DNA from: an uncultured Dysgonomonas sp. | GTDB taxonomy: Bacteria > Bacteroidota > Bacteroidia > Bacteroidales > Dysgonomonadaceae | Assembly (NCBI GenBank): GCA_937875275.1 | Contig: CALNCC010000038.1 | Location: 1-21,752, forward strand | DNA length: 21,752 bases | Reading direction: 5' to 3' | Shown here: in pieces, positions 1 to 7,259 of the stretch | Numbering within the stretch: position 1 is the first letter of the stretch | Layout: the number at the start of each line of letters is the position of its first letter | Translations under genes and position numbers: made by a program | Notes under the pieces: model-generated | Seen by the model: only the letters and a program-made list of their open reading frames with translations | Told to the model about the DNA's origin: nothing | Database searches by the model: none

Positions 1-797
1 TGTGAACGTGCTTGCTGACACACAACGACCAATCCCGATGGCTTGTGGGTCAATTGCACCTTTGTCTCCACCTTATTCACATTCTGTCCTCCTGCACCGC
101 TCGATCGTGCTGTCTGCATTTCTATATCCGCCGGATTTATGTCCACATCCACCTCTTCGGCCTCGGGTAGTACCGCTACCGTTGCTGCTGAAGTATGCAC
201 GCGTCCTTGTGTTTCTGTCGCAGGTACGCGTTGTACCCGATGGACACCGGATTCATATTTAAGTGTACCGTAAACTCCTTCACCACTTACGGTAAATACT
301 ATTTCTTTAAAACCGCCGGAAGTTCCTTCCGTAAGGCTGCTAATCTCTGTTCTCCAGCCTTTCGATTCGCAATACTTCTGGTACATGCGATACAAGTCTC
401 CGGCAAAGATTGCAGCTTCATCTCCTCCTGTGCCGCCTCTGATCTCTACTATCGCATTTTTGCTATCTTCGGGATCGGCGGGAACAAGCAAGAATTTTAT
501 TTTTTCTTCCAGTTCGGGTATTTGCGAGTTTGCTGCATCAAGTTCCTCTTTTGCCATCACTCTCAATTCCGCATCATCTACTGATTCGAGTATCTGTTTT
601 GCTTCGATCTGAGTATCAGCTAAAGCCTTGTATTGATTGCGGGCATCTACGATCTTTCCTAAATCCCGATATTCTTTGTTTAGTTTTACATAACGCTTCA
701 TGTCGGCAATCACCTGCGGGTCGGTAATAAGTTTACCGATCTCATCGAAACGCATAACTAAGACTTCTAATTTTTCTAATAATGACTGTTGTGCCAT
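1..797 (-). CDS. prfA: Peptide chain release factor 1 (RF1), 3' end cut by the window edge
   Basis: RF1 recognises UAA and UAG stop codons in the ribosomal A site and triggers peptidyl-tRNA hydrolysis. The visible 265 codons start at an ATG (complement 795-797) and include the codon-recognition tripeptide PAT at about residues 192-194, in RVPATETQGR. RF2 would show SPF there, so this is RF1. The catalytic GGQ motif lies at about residues 236-238, in SGAGGQNVNK. The Gln is the residue methylated by PrmC, whose gene is at 17711-18553 here. The last roughly 100 residues lie beyond base 1. A clear ribosome binding site, AAGGAG, sits 5-6 bases before the ATG, which is unusually strong for this phylum. 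A -7 promoter element lies about 20 bases upstream of the start. The assignment is firm. Confidence 0.97.
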   Translation of the reverse strand, partial: MAQQSLLEKLEVLVMRFDEIGKLITDPQVIADMKRYVKLNKEYRDLGKIVDARNQYKALADTQIEAKQILESVDDAELRVMAKEELDAANSQIPELEEKIKFLLVPADPEDSKNAIVEIRGGTGGDEAAIFAGDLYRMYQKYCESKGWRTEISSLTEGTSGGFKEIVFTVSGEGVYGTLKYESGVHRVQRVPATETQGRVHTSAATVAVLPEAEEVDVDINPADIEMQTARSSGAGGQNVNKVETKVQLTHKPSGLVVVCQQARS

Positions 798-819
798 ATT
801 TTCTCCTTGTTTTCGTGGA

Positions 820-827
820 CAAAGGTA
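820..827 (-). promoter_or_regulatory. Putative -7 element of the prfA promoter
   Basis: Read on the minus strand this is TACCTTTG, an exact match to the Bacteroidetes TAnnTTTG consensus. It is placed about 22 bases before the prfA ATG. I see no convincing TTTG -33 element at the usual 19-21 base spacing, so only the -7 box is claimed. Confidence 0.55.
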
Positions 828-860
828 CACAAAAAGCGTGTTATGTGAATTGAATTACCT

Positions 861-897
861 AAAAAGAAAAGTCCGCAAAATCAACTTCGCAGACTTT
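861..897 (-). terminator. Intrinsic terminator after tpx
   Basis: On the minus strand a 12-bp stem (868-879 paired with 886-897, two G-U pairs) closes a 6-base loop. The T-rich tail TCTTTTT (861-867) follows directly. It begins 27 bases after the tpx stop codon and so should end tpx transcription before prfA. There is no T-run on the plus-strand side, so it appears to work in one direction only. Confidence 0.8.
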
Positions 898-923
898 CCA
901 ACCTTAACACAAACTTTACAAAA

Positions 924-1427
924 CTACACAATAGAGCTGATTGCAATCTGATAATTTGGTTCTTGTGCAATCTCAGGAACCAATTCCGTATGTTTAATTT
1001 TTCCTTCGGTATCGATGACTACGACAGCACGGGCAAGTAGACCTTTCAGCGGTCCGTCAATCATCAATACACCATATTTTTCTGCAAACTCAGGATTGCG
1101 AAATACTGATACAGGGATCACATTCTCGATTCCTTCGGTAGTGCAAAAACGCTGACTTGCAAATGGTAAATCTGCCGAAACGGCAAGTATAACAGTGTTG
1201 GGCAAATTAGATGCCTCTTTGTTGAAACGTCTTACTGATGCTGCACAAACTCCTGTGTCGAGACTTGGGAATATGTTTAATACAATATTTTTCCCTTTCA
1301 GCTCGCTCAGCTTTATTTCCGATAGGTCTCCCTTTACTAATGACAAATCGGGTGCGACGGATCCTACTGTCGGCAATTGACCTTTCACATTAACCAAGGT
1401 CTCTTTCTTAAAAGTAATAGTTGCCAT
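924..1427 (-). CDS. tpx: Thiol peroxidase (Tpx-type peroxiredoxin)
   Basis: Tpx reduces hydrogen peroxide and alkyl hydroperoxides using thioredoxin and acts in the cytoplasm (periplasm in some relatives). The 167-residue protein has the peroxidatic Cys61 in the hallmark DTGVCAASVR and the resolving Cys95 in QRFC, the same numbering as E. coli Tpx. The conserved FPSLDTG and DGPLKGLLARAVVVID stretches are also present, and the length is normal for the family. I chose the ATG giving MATITFKK. An in-frame ATG three codons earlier (1436) is possible but would lengthen the N terminus beyond the family norm. The gene is probably monocistronic: it has its own promoter at 1444-1474 and a strong terminator at 861-897. 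Confidence 0.96.
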   Translation of the reverse strand: MATITFKKETLVNVKGQLPTVGSVAPDLSLVKGDLSEIKLSELKGKNIVLNIFPSLDTGVCAASVRRFNKEASNLPNTVILAVSADLPFASQRFCTTEGIENVIPVSVFRNPEFAEKYGVLMIDGPLKGLLARAVVVIDTEGKIKHTELVPEIAQEPNYQIAISSIV

Positions 1428-1443
1428 ATATTTCAAATTGTTA

Positions 1444-1474
1444 CAAAGTTAATAAAATGTTGTTGTTTATGCAA
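1444..1474 (-). promoter_or_regulatory. Putative tpx promoter
   Basis: On the minus strand there is a -33 TTG (1472-1474), a 20-base spacer, and the -7 box TAACTTTG (1444-1451), an exact TAnnTTTG match. The -7 box ends 16 bases before the chosen ATG, leaving a leader of about 10 bases. The spacing is typical of Bacteroidetes sigma-A (sigma-ABfr) promoters. Confidence 0.65.
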
Positions 1475-1508
1475 CATGCCTGATGCCCTTTGCGATTAAA
1501 AAACGGTA

Positions 1509-1522
1509 AAAAGCATGCTTTT
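1509..1522. promoter_or_regulatory. 14-bp perfect palindrome between uvrA and the tpx promoter
   Basis: AAAAGCATGCTTTT is a perfect palindrome. It lies just after the uvrA stop codon and about 35 bp upstream of the tpx -33 element. It could be a protein-binding site acting on tpx, or the stem of a weak uvrA terminator. As RNA the GC core is only 6 bp and must donate its own loop, and the T-rich stretch that follows on the minus strand is interrupted. No regulator is assigned. Confidence 0.3.
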
Positions 1523-1543
1523 ATTGTCAAAAAAAGATAAGAG

Positions 1544-4378
1544 TCAATGGAATTCACTTTTCAGATACTTGGCTGTGAAACCAACATTGTTTTTTATAAT
1601 CTGCTCCGGTGTCCCGGTCGCAACAACGGTTCCGCCTTCGTTTCCTCCATCGGGCCCCATATCTATTATATAATCAGCTGATTTTATTATGTCTTGATTG
1701 TGCTCAATCACAATAACGGTATTTCCCCGGTCTACCAGCTTGTTGAGTACTCCCAACAGAACTCGTATGTCTTCGAAATGAAGCCCCGTAGTCGGTTCGT
1801 CCAATATGTATATTGTGTTGCCTGTGTCAGGACGGGCAAGCTCGGCAGCCAGTTTCACTCGTTGCGATTCTCCTCCCGACAGTGTTGTCGATGGTTGTCC
1901 CAACTTGATGTAGCCTAAGCCTACTTCCTGTAAAACCTTTATTTTGTTCAATATGACCGGAACATTCTCGAAGAACTCTACCGCCATATTTATAGTCATA
2001 TCAAGTACATCAGCGATGGATTTTCCCTTAAATCTCACCTCTAAAGTTTCACGGTTATATCTTTTTCCGTGGCACTCTTCGCATAGAACATACACATCGG
2101 GCAAAAAGTTCATTCCGATAGTCTTGTAGCCGTTTCCGCCGCAGACTTCACATCGTCCGCCTTTGACATTGAAGGAAAATCGTCCGGGTTTATACCCTCT
2201 TATTTTCGATTCGGGCAGGTTGACAAACAGATTCCGAATGTCGGAAAATACACCCGAATATGTAGCCGGATTGGAGCGTGGTGTACGCCCTATCGGAGAT
2301 TGGTCTACACTGATAACCTTATCCACAACATCAATACCGTCTATCGATTTGTAGGGTAGCGGGTCGGTCAGCGACCGATATAAATGCTGACTCAATATTG
2401 GTTGCAAAGTGCCATTGATGAGGCTCGATTTTCCACTACCCGATACTCCTGTTACACAGATAAATGTATTGAGTGGAAAAGTTACTGATACATTTTTCAG
2501 ATTATGCCCGACAGCACCTTTCAACGTAACTTTCTCTCCGTTTCCTTTTCGTCTTTTCTTTGGGATCTCTATTTCGAGTCTGCCATTCAGATAATCGGCC
2601 GTCAAGGTATTTGATTCAAGCATCTCTTGCGGTGTGCCCTGAAAGACGACCTTGCCTCCACGCCGTCCGGCATAGGGGCCCATGTCTACTACATAGTCGG
2701 CTTCGAGCATGATGTCTTTGTCGTGCTCGACGACGATAACCGAATTGCCCGTATCCCGCAATTTCTTGAGTGAATCTATCAGGCGCACATTGTCTCGCTG
2801 GTGCAACCCGATACTGGGTTCATCTAAGATATACAGCACGTTTACCAGTTGCGAACCTATCTGAGTGGCAAGTCTGATTCGTTGGCTTTCTCCTCCCGAC
2901 AGGGTATTCGATGCCCGATTCATAGACAAATAGTTGAGCCCTACATTTAACAGAAACTCGAGGCGCGAGAGAATTTCTTTTTTTATTTCTTCTGCTATTA
3001 CTCGTTGCCTGTCAGAAACATGATGATCCATTTCCGACACCCAATTGTAGAGCTGTTGCAAATCCATCGTAGACAGTTCTGCGATATTCTTTCCACCGAC
3101 TTTATAGTGCAAAGCCTCTTTGTTGAGCCGCTGCCCGTTACATTCGGGGCACACATCTGTCTTTATAAACTGTTCTGCCCACTTTTGCGCTGCCATCGAC
3201 GATTCGCTCTCTTGTTGCATGGTAATGTATTTTGCAACACCATCGAAAGATATAACATAGTTGGACGTTCCCAACGATTCGTTCTTTATCTGCAATCGCT
3301 CGTCTGTCCCAAACATGATATCGTTGATCGCCTCTTCGGGAAGCTCTTTGATCGGAGTTTTTATTGTTACTCCGTGCTTCTCACAAATGGCTTTTATCTG
3401 CCAAAAGAAGAGCGTATTTTTATATTTCCCTAAGGGAGCAATCCCTCCGGCATATATACTGAGATTGGGCTTGGGTACAATCTTTTCTAAATCGATCATA
3501 TTGACAACACCCAAGCCTTTACACTTCGGACATGCCCCATACGGAGAGTTGAACGAAAAATTGTGCGGAGCAGGGTCGCTATATGATAGCCCCGTAGTAG
3601 GGCACATCAGTTGGCGGCTAAAGTGCCGTATGTCGTTCGTCTCGGCATCTTGAATCATGATCAACCCATCGCCGATTTTCATAGCAGTGCGTAGGCTGGC
3701 TTTGAGGTTGTTCTCAAATTTGTTGGACACCTTGAGCTTATCTACAAGCACTTCTATACTGTGCATCTTGTACCTGTCAACACGCATTCCGGGAATAATC
3801 TCTCTGATTTCTCCGTCGACACGCACATTCAGATAGCCTTTTTTACTTACTTGCTCGAACAGCTCTTTGTAATGCCCTTTTCGGTTGCGGACAACCGGAG
3901 CTAACAGGTAGATACCCTTGCCCATATAGCGGGTCATGATAAGTTCGATGATCTGCTCTTCGGTATATTTAACCATCTTCTCGCCTGTGAGGTAAGAATA
4001 CGCATCTCCGGCACGGGCATACAGCAAGCGAAAGAAGTCGTAGACTTCGGTCGTTGTTCCTACTGTCGATCGAGGGTTTCGGTTGGTCGTTTTCTGTTCG
4101 ATGGAGATGACAGGACTCAGCCCCGTTATCTTATCCACATCGGGACGCTCCATGTTTCCGAGAAAATGACGAGCATAGGCCGAGAAGGTTTCGATATAAC
4201 GTCGCTGCCCTTCGGCAAAAATGGTGTCGAATGCTAATGATGACTTGCCGCTACCACTCAGTCCGGTAATAACCGTGAGCGAGTCGCGCGGGATTTCGAC
4301 ATCTATATTTTTCAGATTATGTACACGTGCACCAAAGACTTCTATTTTGTCGTTGGATTCTATATTGTTGGGTTTCAT
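1544..4378 (-). CDS. uvrA: Excinuclease ABC subunit A
   Basis: UvrA is the damage-sensing ATPase of nucleotide excision repair and loads UvrB on lesions. The 944-residue length is normal. ABC module I has Walker A GLSGSGKS (about 39-46), an LSGGESQRIRL signature and ILDEPSIGLH. Module II has GVSGSGKSS, LSGGESQRVKL and ILDEPTTGLH. The second zinc module is intact (CEVC, then CEEC). The first zinc module is not: the pattern is C259-x2-T262, then C283-x2-C286, so one of the four expected cysteines is Thr. The start codon overlaps the upstream phosphodiesterase stop as ATGA, with GGAGG 6 bases before the ATG. That supports this start and translational coupling. The gene is the last of a three-gene unit headed by a lytic transglycosylase, and no separate promoter is obvious. 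Confidence 0.98.
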   Translation of the reverse strand: MKPNNIESNDKIEVFGARVHNLKNIDVEIPRDSLTVITGLSGSGKSSLAFDTIFAEGQRRYIETFSAYARHFLGNMERPDVDKITGLSPVISIEQKTTNRNPRSTVGTTTEVYDFFRLLYARAGDAYSYLTGEKMVKYTEEQIIELIMTRYMGKGIYLLAPVVRNRKGHYKELFEQVSKKGYLNVRVDGEIREIIPGMRVDRYKMHSIEVLVDKLKVSNKFENNLKASLRTAMKIGDGLIMIQDAETNDIRHFSRQLMCPTTGLSYSDPAPHNFSFNSPYGACPKCKGLGVVNMIDLEKIVPKPNLSIYAGGIAPLGKYKNTLFFWQIKAICEKHGVTIKTPIKELPEEAINDIMFGTDERLQIKNESLGTSNYVISFDGVAKYITMQQESESSMAAQKWAEQFIKTDVCPECNGQRLNKEALHYKVGGKNIAELSTMDLQQLYNWVSEMDHHVSDRQRVIAEEIKKEILSRLEFLLNVGLNYLSMNRASNTLSGGESQRIRLATQIGSQLVNVLYILDEPSIGLHQRDNVRLIDSLKKLRDTGNSVIVVEHDKDIMLEADYVVDMGPYAGRRGGKVVFQGTPQEMLESNTLTADYLNGRLEIEIPKKRRKGNGEKVTLKGAVGHNLKNVSVTFPLNTFICVTGVSGSGKSSLINGTLQPILSQHLYRSLTDPLPYKSIDGIDVVDKVISVDQSPIGRTPRSNPATYSGVFSDIRNLFVNLPESKIRGYKPGRFSFNVKGGRCEVCGGNGYKTIGMNFLPDVYVLCEECHGKRYNRETLEVRFKGKSIADVLDMTINMAVEFFENVPVILNKIKVLQEVGLGYIKLGQPSTTLSGGESQRVKLAAELARPDTGNTIYILDEPTTGLHFEDIRVLLGVLNKLVDRGNTVIVIEHNQDIIKSADYIIDMGPDGGNEGGTVVATGTPEQIIKNNVGFTAKYLKSEFH

Positions 4379-5208
4379 TTATTCCTCCGTACAGGATTAG
4401 ACGTTATTATAAGCAGTCGCTTGAGGCGATCAGGGTTGTCGGTCGTAATAAAATCGACACCCATATCTACCATTTTCTGCATCTGAGCATCGTCATTCAC
4501 AGTCCACACATTTACTTTCATGCCCGCATCGTGAGCATTTTTTATAAATTCGGGATGTTCCACAAACACGGCGTCTTTATAGTCGATGCCCCAGAATCCC
4601 TCTTTAGCCAGAGTTGCCGGATCGGGTGCATTCTTTACGCTGCCGGTGAGAAACGATACTTTGTTTTTTTTGTTCAATTTAATGAGCTCTTTGCAAGCAT
4701 CCATGCTGAAAGATATGTATTCACACAGTTTTTCTACATTATATTCTTTTACCATATTATACACTACTTGCGCCGCATCTCTGTTACGCTCAGGGGTACT
4801 ATGGCTTTTGATTTCTATTATCAGTTTGGTGTGATTCTGCTTGCTTATGACTTCGAGATGTTTTTCGAGTAAGGGCAGTTCTTCTCCATTTCTCAATCTT
4901 ACGTTCTCCAGATCGGTATAATCAGACTCTTGAATAGGGATTGTTTTTTCTATTTTATTGTCATGATATATAACCGCCACATCATCAATAGTCAAGTGTA
5001 CGTCTATCTCGCTGCCATAGAAATGTCCATCAATAGCATTTTGCAACGAACTTATTGAGTTTTCGACGCTCCCCTCTATGTCCCAATAACCGCGATGGGC
5101 AATAACACCTACGGCAGATTCTTTGTCGCTTTTTGCTGTTTCGGAAGTTTTACAACCGGATGTTAGAACCAATGCCAAGAGAACTGAAAGATAGAATAGC
5201 TTATTCAT
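4375..5208 (-). CDS. Glycerophosphodiester phosphodiesterase family lipoprotein
   Basis: The GDPD family hydrolyses glycerophosphodiesters to glycerol-3-phosphate and an alcohol. The 277-residue protein starts with a lipoprotein signal peptide, MNKLFYLSVLLALVLTSGC, with lipobox LTSGC and acylated Cys19, so it should be anchored in the envelope and act outside the cytoplasm. The catalytic core is recognisable: VIAHRG (His38-Arg39), SVENS, the metal-binding SEIDVHLT (Glu67, Asp69), YHD (His82-Asp83), a later IIEIKSH, and the C-terminal VNVWTVND and TTDNPDRL motifs of the TIM barrel. It overlaps the transglycosylase gene by 8 bases and uvrA by 4 bases, so the three are almost surely one transcript. 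The real substrate (lipid head groups, teichoic-like polymers or imported phosphodiesters) cannot be told from the sequence. Confidence 0.93.
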   Translation of the reverse strand: MNKLFYLSVLLALVLTSGCKTSETAKSDKESAVGVIAHRGYWDIEGSVENSISSLQNAIDGHFYGSEIDVHLTIDDVAVIYHDNKIEKTIPIQESDYTDLENVRLRNGEELPLLEKHLEVISKQNHTKLIIEIKSHSTPERNRDAAQVVYNMVKEYNVEKLCEYISFSMDACKELIKLNKKNKVSFLTGSVKNAPDPATLAKEGFWGIDYKDAVFVEHPEFIKNAHDAGMKVNVWTVNDDAQMQKMVDMGVDFITTDNPDRLKRLLIITSNPVRRNK

Positions 5209-6175
5209 GTGTGATCCATTTTTTGTTGTGAACCTCTACTTTCTTCCCGTTATTGTAATGCAAGGATTCTTTTTCTGGAATCAGTATAGTGTATGTCTTA
5301 GATGCTTTCGCCGAGATTGTCAATTTGCGGTCGCGCAACCACGAATTAAAATCTTTCAATTGAGCGTAAGTTATACCCTGCTCGCCGGCGAATGTTGCCA
5401 AGTCGGCAATCGTCTCCGTAACGTCAACCTCTCTGAACTTTATCGGTTTGTATAACTGATCGGCATTCAATACGAATCCATATTTGTAAGGGTGTTCCAT
5501 CACTTGTTTTATAGCCAGCATGCGATAGTAGTAGCGAGTGGTCTCTTCTACCAACCAAAGGTCGAGAGCTTCGTCAGCCTGTTGTTTGTTCAACTCGCCC
5601 GAGATACGTCCTTGCCCCGCATTATAAGATAATGCCACAGCCGACCAACTGTTGTATTTTCGGTAGGCTTCGTTGAGATACTTACATGCGGCTTCGGTCG
5701 ATTTCTCAATAGAGTATCGTTCATCCACCTCAGTCGTTATTTGCAAACCGTATGATGCTGTGGTTTTCATAAACTGCCACAAACCCGCAGCTCCTGCCGG
5801 TGAATAGGCGCGGTGATTGAGGTTGCTTTCTATTACTGCCAAATATTTAAAGTCATCGGGTACGCCGTTTTTCTTCAATATAGGCTCGATGATAGGAAAA
5901 TAGCGATTCGCCTTTTTTATCAGTATCATCGTGGTAGAATGCAGATATGTGAATCCGTTTATTTCGCGATCATATCGTTCGTGATAGTCGTACTGATTCA
6001 GATTTATGCGTTCTCCGGCAAAGATTAATTCTTCGGGAACATCCATAGATTTCGTCATAGACAAGACCGACGGCTGTTCTGACCGGGAAACTTCGAGATC
6101 ATGATTGGATAAAAGAAAAAATGCGGCTATACAACACGCCGATATAGATAGAGTACCGATAAATAAACGTTTCAT
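5201..6175 (-). CDS. Membrane-anchored lytic murein transglycosylase (SLT/MltD-like)
   Basis: The protein cleaves the MurNAc-GlcNAc bond of peptidoglycan to a 1,6-anhydro product. Of its 324 residues, 1-22 form an uncleaved anchor or Sec signal (MKRLFIGTLSISACC, then a hydrophobic stretch). The SLT domain spans about 88-235. The catalytic Glu116 lies in AVIESNLN, followed by SPAGAAGLWQFM and SYNAGQGRI, as in MltD. E. coli MltD carries C-terminal LysM repeats. The tail here (about 240-324) is short, has an SxxTYTIL-like stretch recalling part of a LysM-like fold, and contains no clear full LysM. It is the first gene of the unit with the phosphodiesterase and uvrA. A TATCTTTG -7 element lies about 35 bases upstream of the ATG. 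The call is firm at domain level; the subfamily is less sure. Confidence 0.92.
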   Translation of the reverse strand: MKRLFIGTLSISACCIAAFFLLSNHDLEVSRSEQPSVLSMTKSMDVPEELIFAGERINLNQYDYHERYDREINGFTYLHSTTMILIKKANRYFPIIEPILKKNGVPDDFKYLAVIESNLNHRAYSPAGAAGLWQFMKTTASYGLQITTEVDERYSIEKSTEAACKYLNEAYRKYNSWSAVALSYNAGQGRISGELNKQQADEALDLWLVEETTRYYYRMLAIKQVMEHPYKYGFVLNADQLYKPIKFREVDVTETIADLATFAGEQGITYAQLKDFNSWLRDRKLTISAKASKTYTILIPEKESLHYNNGKKVEVHNKKWITHE

Positions 6176-6209
6176 TTAATGTCTGTAATTTTTTAGATGT
6201 AGTAGTACA

Positions 6210-6217
6210 CAAAGATA
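6210..6217 (-). promoter_or_regulatory. Putative -7 element for the transglycosylase-GDPD-uvrA unit
   Basis: TATCTTTG on the minus strand is an exact TAnnTTTG match about 35 bases before the transglycosylase ATG. No good -33 TTTG is found at normal spacing. Instead a 14-bp inverted repeat lies in that spacer (6221-6234). Confidence 0.55.
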
Positions 6218-6220
6218 GCA

Positions 6221-6234
6221 CTTTGAGTTCAAAG
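6221..6234. promoter_or_regulatory. Inverted repeat in the promoter spacer, possible operator
   Basis: CTTTGAGTTCAAAG consists of two perfect 6-bp arms around a 2-bp centre. It starts 4 bp upstream of the -7 box, where a bound protein would block polymerase. The reading as an operator is inference; a site this short can also occur by chance in AT-rich DNA. Confidence 0.25.
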
Positions 6235-6287
6235 ACCGATGATTCTGCTCTTGTCTTATGAGTTTTTAATAAAAGAGTTTAGCTTTC

Positions 6288-7103
6288 CTACTCTATTGTT
6301 TCTTTGAAGTAATATTCGCCTTCGAAGTTTGACGACAGATCAACATCTGATCTGAAAAGCCCAAATACGGAAGATCCCGAACCGCTCATCGAGGCATATT
6401 CTGCTCCAAGTGTATACAATTTTTCTTTTATTTCGCCAATCTTGGGATGAATAGCAAAAACGCTTTCTTCAAAATCATTCTTCAGTAAGCCTTTCCACTC
6501 ACAAACGGGTTTGGCTACGATCTCCTTAGCGGTAATTCGAGTTGGGGTAGGCACTATTTTAGAAAAAGCCTCTTTCGTGGAGACAAAAACATCGGGTTTG
6601 ACAAGTACGAAGGTATATCCGGATAATGAAAAATCTATCGACTCCATTATCTCTCCGATTCCGGTAGCATAGGCAGGTCTGTTGTAAATGAAAAAAGGAC
6701 AATCTGCACCTAATTTCGCAGCCATCGGGATCAGTTCGTTATCAGAAATTTTTAACCCAAACTTTTGATTGAGAAGTTTCAACATAAAAGCAGCATCAGC
6801 CGATCCACCGCCCAGTCCTGCACCAAAAGGAATCTTCTTCAACAGATGAACCTCAATCGGAGGGAAGTCATAATTCTGCCGCAACAGACGAACAGCTTTC
6901 ATTACCAGATTATCACAAGACGGTGCGTCTACTTCTATCCCTGACTGGACGAGGATGTCTTCCGCTTCTTTCCGTTCTATCACTTCGAGCGCATCTTTTA
7001 CTCCGATAGGATAAAATACTGTTTCGAGATTATGATACCCATCTGTTCGTTTCGATACAATATTTAGTCCGAGATTTATTTTAGCATTAGGAAAGCAAAT
7101 CAT
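6288..7103 (-). CDS. ispE: 4-diphosphocytidyl-2-C-methyl-D-erythritol kinase
   Basis: IspE phosphorylates CDP-methylerythritol with ATP, the fourth step of the MEP route to isopentenyl diphosphate, in the cytoplasm. The 271 residues show the GHMP-kinase layout. An N-terminal AKINLGL (Lys8 region) is followed by DGYHNLETVF, then the ATP-binding Gly-rich loop PFGAGLGGGSADAA at about 92-105, GADCPFF, and the C-terminal MSGSGSSVFGLF. Length is close to the usual 270-300. The ATG at 7103 begins the family's typical opening. A TATCTTTG promoter element ends 20 bases before it, giving a short leader. The gene stands alone, about 110 bp from the downstream unit and divergent from the sensor kinase. 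I see no strong terminator after it. Confidence 0.96.
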   Translation of the reverse strand: MICFPNAKINLGLNIVSKRTDGYHNLETVFYPIGVKDALEVIERKEAEDILVQSGIEVDAPSCDNLVMKAVRLLRQNYDFPPIEVHLLKKIPFGAGLGGGSADAAFMLKLLNQKFGLKISDNELIPMAAKLGADCPFFIYNRPAYATGIGEIMESIDFSLSGYTFVLVKPDVFVSTKEAFSKIVPTPTRITAKEIVAKPVCEWKGLLKNDFEESVFAIHPKIGEIKEKLYTLGAEYASMSGSGSSVFGLFRSDVDLSSNFEGEYYFKETIE

Positions 7104-7122
7104 ATTATAAGTAGTTTATCTG

Positions 7123-7130
7123 CAAAGATA
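7123..7130 (-). promoter_or_regulatory. Putative -7 element of the ispE promoter
   Basis: On the minus strand this reads TATCTTTG, an exact TAnnTTTG match, ending 20 bases before the ispE ATG. No clear -33 TTTG is seen at the right distance. Confidence 0.55.
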
Positions 7131-7225
7131 GCTTATTTCATAATATATTTGTTTGCTGATGTACGTCGTTTGTTTATGAAAAACATGCGTTTGTTCAATT
7201 GATTTTCTATTATTTCGGTTAATCA

Positions 7226-7234
7226 TAACCTTTG
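7226..7234 (+). promoter_or_regulatory. Possible -7 element for the sensor kinase gene
   Basis: TAACCTTTG resembles TAnnTTTG with one extra base. If it is used, transcription would begin near 7240. That would put the first possible ATG (7239) outside the message and favour the ATG at 7260 or 7263. The match is imperfect and no spaced -33 element is clear. Confidence 0.35.
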
Positions 7235-7259
7235 CGCTATGTTTAATGAAAACCAAATT

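Noticed and set aside
1461..1476. TGTTG/CAACA inverted repeat upstream of tpx
   Set aside because: Arms of only 5 bp overlap the predicted -33 element. This is too weak to call a separate site.
4327..4872. 181-codon plus-strand frame opposite the uvrA/phosphodiesterase junction
   Set aside because: It is low in sense, aromatic-rich and opposite two certain coding sequences, so it is treated as a shadow frame.
5201..6175. Transglycosylase as a conjugation or phage entry enzyme
   Set aside because: There are no conjugation or phage genes around it, and its operon partners are housekeeping genes.
6288..6315. Possible ispE terminator hairpin AGAGT/ACTCT near the stop codon
   Set aside because: The stem is only 5 bp with an 11-base loop and includes the stop region. 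It is not stable enough to claim.
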